Source: an uncultured Pseudomonadota bacterium (GTDB lineage Bacteria > Bdellovibrionota_B > Oligoflexia > Oligoflexales > CAIMVM01). From it: DNA of 41,098 nucleotides. Below the pieces are notes generated by a model. That model did not search any database. It was given only the letters and a program-made list of their open reading frames with translations, and had not been told where the DNA came from. This document shows positions 34,485-41,098 of the stretch, piece after piece. The stretch is from contig CAIMVM010000255.1 of assembly GCA_903844895.1 (NCBI GenBank), forward strand, positions 1 through 41,098. The letters run 5' to 3'. The position numbers were made by a program, and so were the translations under genes. Position 1 is the first letter of the stretch. The number at the start of each line of letters is the position of its first letter.

Positions 34485-34940
34485 GGGATTGTTGGCCTCA
34501 TCTTGAATTCTCTTTCCGGCAAGACGTATATCTGTTTATCGAACATCCCTTATAAAAACTTGAGGATAAGTATTTCTTTTTTTAAATCGACAATCGAATT
34601 TGTATACTCTATGCAACCGTCTGAAAGAATAAAGCTTTCACCTACTTCAGGCTCTTTCTAGAAGTTCTCTTCTAATTCCATTAGAGATTTCCGTAAGTTG
34701 TGGCCAGAGCTTGCGGTCCTCTTTGTCTTAGGCAGATTTTTACATTAAGAGTTGCCTAAAAACTTGCGAGGCAAAACAGCCCGATGCGAAAAGTATACAA
34801 AATAATTTAATTAAAAAAATAAAATTGACAACAAAATGATGCAAAAACAGCTATTTTGACTCAAGAAAAATATACATCTTCCGATATCTCTCCTGTGTCT
34901 ATTGAGTGGTTCCTTTTTACCCAAAACAATGGAGATGGAA
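34485..34940. other. 456-bp divergent intergenic region, AT-rich
   Basis: No gene was recognised. The half next to the beta-propeller gene (about 34795-34865) is very AT-rich and contains TTGACA (34825-34830), but the -10 element at proper spacing is unconvincing. It should hold promoters for both divergent genes and is the natural place to look for TIGR02147 binding sites. Confidence 0.4.
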
Positions 34941-36947
34941 ATGCGGAAAAGTCGATGGTTATCCCTAGTTTTATTAAGTTCCACTTATCTAGTTGGATGT
35001 GGCAAGTTTCGAATGGAAGGCAGTAAAAAGTCGATCGATAAGACTTGTGCGATGTCACATAGCGAAGGTGTGCGGATGGCGCTCGCTAGGACTGCCGACC
35101 AGAGTTACAATCATATAGAACCAAATTCCTTGCCTTTTACTAAGTGCATAGACCTCTATGCCTATATTGATAAACAAAGAAATAAATATCAAAGCTGCAA
35201 TGATCAAGGCGAGCCTAAGGTTGTAACACCCTATGCAGACAACAATGTGGTCTATGCTGAGAGCAGTCAGGCGCCTGCTGTGATGACTAGCCAGAAGGGT
35301 GCAGAGAGTCCCGATATTATAACTAATTTGCGCGAGCGAGGAGTCGATGAAGCGGATCTAGCCAAGGTATCTAAGAGCCACATATTTGTTGCAAGCTCCA
35401 GCCAAATCGCGGTTTTAGATCGAAAGTCAAAACAGTGGATAGGGCACTTGAAAGTAGATGATTCCCATTTCAACTCATCCATTGAGCCTCTGGCAATGAC
35501 AATAGGCCCGAAGCCAGGGCCGCAAATATTGACTAAAGATGAAAAGCTCTTAGTGGTAACAGCATCCAAGATCCAGGTCTATTCTTTAAAGCCTATGAGC
35601 ATGCCCGTTTTGAAGGATGAAGTAGCTTTATCACAGCCAGCATCAGAAGTTAGGCTCATGGGAAGTCGATTGATCGTGTTGTCCCATAACTATTCTTATG
35701 GCATCTCAAATGGCCGACCTATCGAAGATGATCTGATGATTCGCTCTCTACCATGCGACGCTACCTACGCTGAAATGTTTCCAAATCGTTACAGTAATCA
35801 GCTTAGTGCCACAGTTGTCAAATCTATAGATATCGACAATCTAAAGAATGAAAAGAGCTTTGCGTTTTTGCAGAAATTAGATTCCTACATTACAACCAAC
35901 AATATTTATCTCTACTCGCAGGATTATAGCCGTGACACGACTTACATAAGAAAAGTCAGCATCACTGAAAAAGGCGACCTTTTAGAAGTGGCTACTGGCT
36001 CCGTGCCAGGCTTTATTAAAGACAGCTGGGCCCTCTCGGAAAGTGGTAAGCAAGCTGAGTTTCTTTCGGTTGTTAGCACATCGCAAACTAAGAGGTCGAG
36101 CCAGCTGTCAATTTTAACTTCCAAAGAATCAAAACTTACAATGGTCGGATCTGTCGGAGATTTTGGGATTGGCGAAGACGTCAAATCAGTCCGAAAGATA
36201 GAAAATATTGTGTTTGTTGTTACTTTTAGAGAAGTTGATCCCTTGTTTGCAATTGATATTTCTGACGTTAAATCTCCCACAATTCTGAGCTCCTTAAAGA
36301 TTCCTGGATTCTCAACTTACATGCACCCATTTGGATCTAATCGACTGATAGGACTTGGATACAGCGGTGCTAATAGGGGCTTTGATAGGTCTGTGCAATT
36401 GTCTCTTTTCGACACGACAGAAATGACGGATGTTAAAAGAATAGATGCGATATCAATTGGTGGCTCTCGTAGCAACTCTATAGCTACATATGACTATCAT
36501 GCTTTTTTTATGGATCAAGAAAACTCAATAGTGGGATTTCCAATCGAGTATAGTTCGGAAGTTAGCAAGTCCGCTTCCGGAAGAGCTGAAGGCGCGTCAG
36601 ATTCCTTATCTGATCAGGCGGGTCCGGATAAACCTCAGTCATCGAATGATCTAACCTCAGGTGCGGCGCTTTATAAAATCGGGCTTACTAGCATCAAGGC
36701 TTTCAAATTCATCCAACATGATGACATCGCAATTGCTTCAAGTCCAAGGGGGCGCTCCGTTGCAACTTATTGTCATCCGTTTTATAGTCCGTCACGGATA
36801 TTGCGGATTTTAAAAATTGACAATCAGTTGGTTTCTATTTCTGAAAATGCACTTAAGGCCTTCGATATAACAGAAGATATGCCACTTGTGGCCAGTGTTA
36901 GTTGGGAGAATGAACAGACTTTTTGTTCCCCAATTAAGTATGACTAA
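34941..36947 (+). CDS. Beta-propeller-domain lipoprotein
   Basis: This 668-residue lipoprotein has signal MRKSRWLSLVLLSSTYLVGC and lipobox LVGC. It matches the secreted beta-propeller family (Beta_propel type): the entry motif RGVDEADLAKVSKSHIFVAS (about 133-152) corresponds to the usual GVDEADIVKTDG, followed by repeated blades such as KLLVVTASKIQVYSL and VFVVTFREVDPLFAIDISD. Family members are exported proteins thought to bind partners, and no enzyme activity is established. A Ser/Gly-rich segment (SGRAEGASDSLSDQAG) interrupts the last part. The ATG at 34941 is chosen for SD GGAG (34931-34934) and the lipobox. It is divergent from the TIGR02147 gene. Confidence 0.83.
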   Translation: MRKSRWLSLVLLSSTYLVGCGKFRMEGSKKSIDKTCAMSHSEGVRMALARTADQSYNHIEPNSLPFTKCIDLYAYIDKQRNKYQSCNDQGEPKVVTPYADNNVVYAESSQAPAVMTSQKGAESPDIITNLRERGVDEADLAKVSKSHIFVASSSQIAVLDRKSKQWIGHLKVDDSHFNSSIEPLAMTIGPKPGPQILTKDEKLLVVTASKIQVYSLKPMSMPVLKDEVALSQPASEVRLMGSRLIVLSHNYSYGISNGRPIEDDLMIRSLPCDATYAEMFPNRYSNQLSATVVKSIDIDNLKNEKSFAFLQKLDSYITTNNIYLYSQDYSRDTTYIRKVSITEKGDLLEVATGSVPGFIKDSWALSESGKQAEFLSVVSTSQTKRSSQLSILTSKESKLTMVGSVGDFGIGEDVKSVRKIENIVFVVTFREVDPLFAIDISDVKSPTILSSLKIPGFSTYMHPFGSNRLIGLGYSGANRGFDRSVQLSLFDTTEMTDVKRIDAISIGGSRSNSIATYDYHAFFMDQENSIVGFPIEYSSEVSKSASGRAEGASDSLSDQAGPDKPQSSNDLTSGAALYKIGLTSIKAFKFIQHDDIAIASSPRGRSVATYCHPFYSPSRILRILKIDNQLVSISENALKAFDITEDMPLVASVSWENEQTFCSPIKYD

Positions 36948-37762
36948 TAAATCAGTGTGATGAAGTGCATATAAAAAAGGGGAAGTTGCCGCGCATCAAT
37001 CGGCTCGTTAAATCTAAAAGTACTGAGTGGAGAACTAGCAGATCAAGGAAGATTCTTGCTGGTTCTTCTAACTTGTAAATCCTACTAAAATCGCTTGTTG
37101 ATTTTTCACGACTTACTTTAACTGACTGAGAAGTCCAAGGTTTCTATTTCTCAACTAAACAATGCCATAGCCTGAAACTCAGATAATGCCAGCCCGCAAT
37201 CTAAATTAAAAAATTCCCTCAGAAGCGACATGTTCCAATGTAAGGGAGAGATGTCTATTGTAGCAGCCATCATCAAACGCAGTGAGGTAGCCCGTTTCCT
37301 GAAGCATCTCGGCATTGAGCATGACCCACCAGTCAGGGTTCCTCTAAAAACCAACAGGATTTTTTTGAGTTTGGCTCCCTTGAAGATCTCTACGAATGCA
37401 TGTCCAGCATAGATGACTGATATCTATGGGGAAGGCGGAGCTTTACTTAATAACACTGCTCATGTGGTATAGCTTAGGAATCCGCCCCTCACGGGAACAG
37501 CTGATGCTACAAAACAAACGGAGCCATTCATTCTCGACCTAGAACCGCTGCAAAAGCTTACAATTAAGAAAATTCGCTGCTGATCTATACATCCTGTGGC
37601 TACAGAAGTATACTTGTAAAGGTTGCTTGATTTTCTAACGACTCTCATGAATGCCCAAAAAGCCTTTAAGCACTTTTGACAGTATTTAGGTTGGTCGGTA
37701 CTATTTTTTGTAATGTCTGCGTTTCAATCATCTTACAATTCTTGTTTCAAGGGAAGTCTATT
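36948..37762. other. 815-bp gene-poor accessory region
   Basis: No intact gene with an SD was found. The segment 37230-37370 looks like the tail of a decayed transposase. The remainder shows short open frames on both strands without start signals. The region leads directly into the IS-disrupted lipoprotein gene. Confidence 0.5.
37230..37370 (+). pseudogene. Probable remnant of a transposase C-terminus (IS91-like)
   Basis: The translation contains QCKGEMSIVAAI and then EVARFLKHLGIEHDPPVRVP. These recall the C-terminal pattern of IS91-type transposases, in which CxGxMxIIAAI is followed by a helix with ILxHLGLPxxPP. No start, catalytic region or terminal repeats are visible, so at most a degraded tail remains. 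The assignment is by remembered pattern only. Confidence 0.4.
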
Positions 37763-37865
37763 ATGAACCGTTTTCACCTCGGCATTTTGTTGGTTATCGC
37801 AGCACTGTCTGCGTGTATGAATCGCAAATTTCATTCTGAGACCGAGTCTAATGACCTAGCTTTCC
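37763..37865 (+). pseudogene. 5' part of a lipoprotein gene cut by an IS element
   Basis: This segment encodes signal peptide MNRFHLGILLVIAALSAC (lipobox LSAC) and about 16 further residues ending SNDLAF. It has a good SD (GGGAAG, 37751-37756). The frame then hits a TAA inside the left end of the IS element. The 3' part resumes at 39526. Removing the element and one TTTCC copy gives SNDLAF-RGNSGNELQ in one frame, so the ancestral product was a lipoprotein of about 214 residues. Today only a truncated peptide of about 35 residues could be made. Confidence 0.8.
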
Positions 37866-37873
37866 TCTAAATT

Positions 37874-37884
37874 TGTACACTACA
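37874..37884 (+). repeat. Left inverted repeat of the IS
   Basis: TGTACACTACA, the exact inverse of 39514-39524. A second direct copy occurs at 37958-37968, and a partial inverted copy (TAGTGTA) at 37943-37949. Confidence 0.85.
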
Positions 37885-37899
37885 GAACCCACCTGAATT

Positions 37900-37939
37900 A
37901 ACCTGCTGATATTTTTGATTTGTTTTTTAAGCGCAGGTT
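37900..37939. repeat. Hairpin within the IS left end
   Basis: AACCTGC (37900-37906) and GCAGGTT (37933-37939) form a 7-bp inverted repeat between the two direct copies of the terminal motif. It may be structural or a binding site. Confidence 0.6.
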
Positions 37940-37957
37940 TAGTAGTGTATTTTTATG

Positions 37958-37968
37958 TGTACACTACA
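37958..37968 (+). promoter_or_regulatory. Internal copy of the IS terminal motif upstream of the transposase
   Basis: A perfect TGTACACTACA lies 84 bp inside the left repeat and 46 bp before the transposase ATG. With the inverted partial copy just before it, it could be a transposase-binding site for autoregulation. This is inferred from position. Confidence 0.55.
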
Positions 37969-38003
37969 GGTCTGGGCTATTTTGACAAAAATAGGGCAAA
38001 AAT

Positions 38004-39518
38004 ATGTCTTTTATACGTAAAATAAAGAGGAATGGGCGAGTTTACTTAGCAGAAGTTGAAAATTATCGAGATGCCGGCAAAGTCAAGCAACGCCATATCA
38101 AATATTTGGGGCTCTCCCCTGAAACAAACGAAGACAGTTTTCAGTTATATTCTAGGGATGTTACTGTAGATTCCGTTAAGGTTCATGGGCCTGTAATTGT
38201 GCTTGAAAGCTTGGCGAGGGAACTTGGACTGTTTGAAATTCTTGGTGATATTGCTCATCCCATTTTAACTCTTACGTTTGCTCATTGCATGAATTATAGA
38301 AGTGTCTCAGAGACAGAAAAATGGTTCAAAAATACTGATTTAGCCTCGGTTTTTGGTTGTGATGAAATCACAGAAGCCCAATTGTACAATTCGATATCTA
38401 GGCTTTCAAAGTATGATTTTTCCTACCTCGAAAAGTCAATATTTGAAAAACTTACTGGCATTTTTGGTGAGGATCACTCGGGCGTTATCTATGACGGAAC
38501 TAACACATACCTCACTGGAAGTCGCTCAGAGCTTGCAAAAATGGGCAAATGCAAAGAGGGCGTGAAGAGCAGAAAGTTGATACAAATTGGACTTGGCATT
38601 ACTAAAACGTTAGGTCTGCCCATTTTTCACCAGGTCCACGCCGGAAATATTCATGACACAAAAATGTTCAATGAGGCAATTTTGAGATTTTCAGACCTCG
38701 GGACAAAAAATGGATTAGCAGTGTTTGACAGGGGAATTGCCTCAGAAAACTGCATTTCTAAGCTTGAAGCAATGGGCTGGAAGTGTCTTGCCGGACTCCC
38801 CATGCACAAAGGAGTTAAGACAGCAATTTCAAATCTTGACTTTGACAATCTAAAAAACTTCAGAAATCTAGTGATACAAGGGGATACTAAGTTCTTTGTT
38901 ACAAACATTCCATTCAAGATTGGCAAAACAACTGGAAAGCTTATGATTCTTCAAAACTTCCTTAAAAAGCAGATGCAAACTGTGGAACGCATGGCTCTTA
39001 TAGAGGAGGCAAAACAGTATCTAGGAACAAAGCAAGACTTGGTTTCTGATGAAATTAAGAAGTGCTTTACGACATCTGGAAAAGTCAACCGGCACGCGGT
39101 TCAGAGAATTGAAAAGTTAGATGGACTCTCTTTCATTTTTACAAATGCAAAACTTTCTCAAAAGGAAGCAGTACAGCATTATTTTGCAAAAGACCTGATT
39201 GAACGCTGTTTTAAGCTCTCAAAAAGCACTCTAAGTCTAAATCCTATTCGAATGCAGCTCGATGAGAATATAAAATCCCACATCATGATCTGCTATCTTG
39301 GACTAACGCTGTTAACGACAGTTCGACTTCGCCTAGAGAAAAAAGGCATTTTTAGAGATCCTGGTGAAGTTTTGCGCAGTTTGGACTCGATTTTTAAAGT
39401 TTATATGACAGGAGAGGATTCTAAAACCAAGTCAAAAGTACCGTTTTGTAAGGTAAATACGCTGTCGAATCACCAAAGCAGTATAATTAAGATTATTTCA
39501 CCAAAAATCGAAATGTAG
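38004..39518 (+). CDS. IS1634-type DDE transposase
   Basis: This 504-residue transposase is of the IS4/IS1634 superfamily. Catalytic residues are Asp164 in VIYDGTNTYL, Asp242 in LAVFDRGIAS and Glu400 in YFAKDLIERCFKLSK. The last motif fits the IS4-type Y-x2-R-x3-E-x6-K signature with Lys396 in place of Arg (Y393, K396, E400, K407). The N-terminal SFIRKIKRNGRVYLAEVENYRD and HIKYLG are typical of IS1634 proteins. Length is full and no frameshift is seen, so it is probably functional. Its stop codon lies inside the right inverted repeat. The SD is weak. Codon use looks more AT-rich than the flanking lipoprotein genes. Confidence 0.93.
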   Translation: MSFIRKIKRNGRVYLAEVENYRDAGKVKQRHIKYLGLSPETNEDSFQLYSRDVTVDSVKVHGPVIVLESLARELGLFEILGDIAHPILTLTFAHCMNYRSVSETEKWFKNTDLASVFGCDEITEAQLYNSISRLSKYDFSYLEKSIFEKLTGIFGEDHSGVIYDGTNTYLTGSRSELAKMGKCKEGVKSRKLIQIGLGITKTLGLPIFHQVHAGNIHDTKMFNEAILRFSDLGTKNGLAVFDRGIASENCISKLEAMGWKCLAGLPMHKGVKTAISNLDFDNLKNFRNLVIQGDTKFFVTNIPFKIGKTTGKLMILQNFLKKQMQTVERMALIEEAKQYLGTKQDLVSDEIKKCFTTSGKVNRHAVQRIEKLDGLSFIFTNAKLSQKEAVQHYFAKDLIERCFKLSKSTLSLNPIRMQLDENIKSHIMICYLGLTLLTTVRLRLEKKGIFRDPGEVLRSLDSIFKVYMTGEDSKTKSKVPFCKVNTLSNHQSSIIKIISPKIEM

Positions 39519-39524
39519 TGTACA
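39514..39524 (-). repeat. Right inverted repeat of the IS
   Basis: TGTAGTGTACA, the reverse complement of the left repeat. It overlaps the last codons of the transposase and is followed by T and the TTTCC duplication. Confidence 0.85.
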
Positions 39525-39525
39525 T

Positions 39526-40071
39526 TTTCCGGGGGAACTCAGGTAATGAACTCCAAAACTCCCCGAGAGATATCATTCCTGCCGAGATCAGTTGTATCGA
39601 AGATCCTAATAGAGACAGATGGAACTACACAGTGCGCGTCACCAGTGCTGGTTCATGCGAAATGGTAGCAGCTAAGGGGCAATTGGAACCACTTGAAGCA
39701 GAAGTTTGTTCTGCGAAAACCTTTGTGGAAGAAGGGGGCGTTCGCTATGAAATTGCACTTGATGGCAACGCTGGCTCTCCCAAGAGGTTTATGAATGTTT
39801 GGTTTATCAATGGAAGAGGAGAGGGTCCTGCGCTGTTTAGGAACAATATTCCCGTATTACTGAAATGCGGTTTCTTATCGGGTGCTGGCTTAGCCAGCTC
39901 ACCGAATAGCAACGCGGAAAACACCCCCCCCCCAGAAACCCAGCTGGCAATCCAGAGGATTCAGGCGCTCGCTACAAGTGCCTAGGTTTTGAGAGCGCAG
40001 TAACATACAGCAGCAAAGAAGAGTGTTCAAAAGCTGCATGCTCCAACAGCATCTGCGTCAAAGCAAGCTAA
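39526..40071 (+). pseudogene. 3' part of the IS-disrupted lipoprotein gene, also frameshifted at a C10 tract
   Basis: The frame continues from the 5' part as FRGNSGNELQNSPRDII and then a globular segment with cysteines (ISCIED, GSCEM, EVCSAK, LKCGF). At a run of ten C (39924-39933) the current frame goes on only to a stop at 39985 (QALATSA). One extra C, or two fewer, shifts to a frame reading RNPAGNPEDSGARYKCLG and then a four-cysteine tail ending SICVKAS at 40071. The rebuilt gene with C11 is 645 nt, exactly 215 codons. This is either a decaying gene, a phase-variable tract or a sequencing error. Confidence 0.75.
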
Positions 40072-40156
40072 TGAAGAACTGGGTCCCATTTGAAATTGTA
40101 ATTCCACCAAATATTATAGAAAGTGGCTATTCTCCACTGCTAAAAGGGAGACCATC

Positions 40157-40786
40157 GTGAGAGGGAAACTTACCACATTGCAGCTGTTTTTCGCTGCTAT
40201 TTTGTCTGCTGTTTTGTTCGTTTTCGTTGGCTGCAAGACAGGTCCCGACGACGGAGGAGAGACATCCTTGGTTCAACAGCGGAATTTCGAGCCAGGGTTA
40301 AAGGACTTTGTTTTGGTGGTGAAACCCGATGCTATCAAGGGAAAGATTCGAACAAAAAGTGCTATTGCCACACCAACTAATCGATGGATCACAGTCTTTG
40401 AGCGCTGCTCAATGAGTCTGAGCAAGGACTATTACGTTGATGGTTTTGATCACGCTCTTGTGGCGCCCCTTGCAATGGACGTAAAGGGCGCTACAACCGA
40501 CCCGGATACTGCTGGTTACCTTCAGTCGGCAGAGTTCTTGGCCCCCGTTTTGCGTAGCCCCCTTCCCCTGAAAGAGGGGGCAAGTGATATGGCGGCCGCG
40601 AAAGAGTACAAGATGAAATATATTGGTGGAGTGTTGTTTGTTGAATACAACAAACCCTTGGAAAAAAGCTTTGTTGAAATCACGACAGATCCTTCACTTG
40701 TCAAAATATCCAAAATCAAGCTGACGCGAAAAATGGGCGTACCCCCTCTGAATCCTATTTCAGTGGAAGTGGTCTGCGGATTCTAA
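40157..40786 (+). CDS. Predicted lipoprotein of unknown function
   Basis: This 209-residue protein has a long hydrophobic signal (LQLFFAAILSAVLFVFVGC). The lipobox FVGC has a less usual Phe at -3. The mature region is beta-rich with two further cysteines (ERCSMSL, VVCGF). I recognise no domain. The start is GTG at 40157 with SD GGGAG (40146-40150), 6 nt away. It follows the disrupted lipoprotein gene by 85 bp in the same direction, so the two may have formed an operon of accessory envelope proteins. It ends in VVCGF. Confidence 0.68.
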   Translation: MRGKLTTLQLFFAAILSAVLFVFVGCKTGPDDGGETSLVQQRNFEPGLKDFVLVVKPDAIKGKIRTKSAIATPTNRWITVFERCSMSLSKDYYVDGFDHALVAPLAMDVKGATTDPDTAGYLQSAEFLAPVLRSPLPLKEGASDMAAAKEYKMKYIGGVLFVEYNKPLEKSFVEITTDPSLVKISKIKLTRKMGVPPLNPISVEVVCGF

Positions 40787-40976
40787 CGGCAGGCTTTCGC
40801 TTTTCTGTGTGGCGGTGTCGACAAGTCTGAGTATTCCTGCACCCGACGGGACGTACACAGCGTTTACAGGCAATCGTTCTGCTTCTAATCAGTGTCTATA
40901 TGCACCATCCACGGCACCCGCGGACACATATGCTGTATCTGTGTGGGCACGCTCGATCCCAAACTTCCTGACCTAA
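40787..40976 (+). other. Open stretch without start, possible gene fragment
   Basis: One frame is open from 40752 to a TAA at 40974-40976 and includes GTYTAFTGNRSASNQCLYAP and DTYAVSVWARSIPNF. It has no convincing start codon or SD, and it ends at the junction with the putative IS end that follows. It could be a remnant of another lipoprotein gene cut by that element, or chance. Confidence 0.3.
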
Positions 40977-41098
40977 ATACGTAACGAGCCGAATAAATCT
41001 TTTATTTTTGGATCGTTACTTTTTTTGTTGCAGAATATTGTTACGTATTGTATGCTTTTAATACGTAACACTGTACTGAGGTTGAAAATGGCGCATCC
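40977..41098 (+). mobile_element. Probable left end of a second IS element (partial)
   Basis: ATACGTAAC occurs at 40977-40985 and 41061-41069, with an inverted copy GTTACGTAT at 41040-41048 and a hairpin GTAACGA/TCGTTAC (40981-40987, 41013-41019). The same layout, with the same 84-bp spacing between the direct copies, is seen at the left end of the IS at 37866. CTAAAT precedes the first motif in both. An ATG with SD follows. The right end is outside the window. Confidence 0.55.
41088..41098 (+). CDS. Start of a gene running off the window, putative transposase
   Basis: The ATG at 41088 has SD GAGG (41078-41081) 6 nt upstream and begins Met-Ala-His before the window ends. By position within the IS-like left end it is probably a transposase gene. 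No protein evidence is available. Confidence 0.4.

Larger units (their letters stand above)
37866..39525 (+). mobile_element. IS1634-like insertion sequence
   Basis: This approximately 1.66-kb element carries one DDE transposase gene. TGTACACTACA near the left end (37874-37884) has its exact complement at the right (TGTAGTGTACA, 39514-39524). TTTCC flanks both sides (37861-37865 and 39526-39530) and is the likely target duplication, since joining across one copy restores the host frame. By this boundary the left end has 8 extra bases (TCTAAATT) outside the inverted repeat, which is asymmetric, so the exact left end is uncertain. The element looks intact and recent. Confidence 0.8.

Noticed and set aside
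34825-34855. Sigma-70 promoter for the beta-propeller gene (TTGACA plus an A/T-rich -10)
   Set aside because: No good -10 hexamer occurs at 16-18 bp spacing, so I only mention it within the intergenic entry.
37473-37583. Short frame ending EPFILDLEPLQKLTIKKIRC that recalls the leader/core style of small lanthipeptide precursors
   Set aside because: There is no ATG, GTG or TTG start, no SD and no modification enzyme nearby. A chance frame or a degraded fragment is more likely.
37958-37968. Second TGTACACTACA copy as the true left end of the IS
   Set aside because: It lies only 46 bp from the transposase start, and the host-frame join through TTTCC supports the outer boundary.

Overview
The window looks like chromosomal DNA of a Gram-negative, deltaproteobacteria-like organism, most plausibly Bdellovibrionota/Oligoflexia. 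This placement is an inference from gene content. Supporting genes include a TIGR02147/DUF4423 protein coupled to a CGTQVGNP-type lipoprotein, many lineage-specific lipoproteins, a DUF4360 secreted protein, a giant Ser/Thr kinase-ATPase, an outer-membrane-like barrel, and paired ArsA/Get3-type ATPases beside tatA. Base composition is moderate by eye. TTG and GTG starts supported by good Shine-Dalgarno (SD) sequences are frequent. No rRNA, tRNA or CRISPR was recognised.

Layout. 1-11.0 kb: a subtilase-fold protein that has lost two catalytic residues, a membrane-anchored thioredoxin-fold protein without CxxC, the HrpB helicase, a barrel-like outer-membrane protein, an M48-type metallopeptidase lipoprotein, proline dehydrogenase, and two tandem related lipoproteins. 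11.1-18.7 kb: a pentapeptide-repeat protein, a PAS histidine kinase without an adjacent regulator, a YcfD/RoxA-like ribosomal oxygenase, a DUF4360 protein, ThiL, a small unknown protein, GluQ-RS and MurI. 18.7-25.1 kb: a class A penicillin-binding protein overlapping an LpoA/LppC-like activator gene by 4 nt, a lipoprotein, and pyruvate kinase with a clear terminator. 25.3-32.9 kb: a 1777-residue kinase-AAA-helical repeat-GAF-phosphatase-like protein, then tatA and two single-domain ArsA/Get3-like ATPases that overlap by 4 nt. 33.1-37 kb: the TIGR02147-lipoprotein pair and a divergent beta-propeller lipoprotein.

37-41.1 kb is a mobile-element-rich accessory zone. It holds a probable decayed transposase tail and an IS1634-like element (37866-39525) inserted in a lipoprotein gene. 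Removing the element and one copy of the apparent TTTCC duplication rejoins the host reading frame. The same host gene has a second lesion at a C10 tract, where one extra C would restore a cysteine-rich tail. At the right edge (40977-41098) is what appears to be the left end of a second element. It has the same motif layout as the first, including an 84-bp motif spacing, but a different motif sequence.

Functional themes are envelope biogenesis (PBP plus putative activator, MurI, Tat, lipoproteins), membrane-targeting ATPases, large signalling proteins, and degenerate enzymes that keep a fold but lack catalytic residues.
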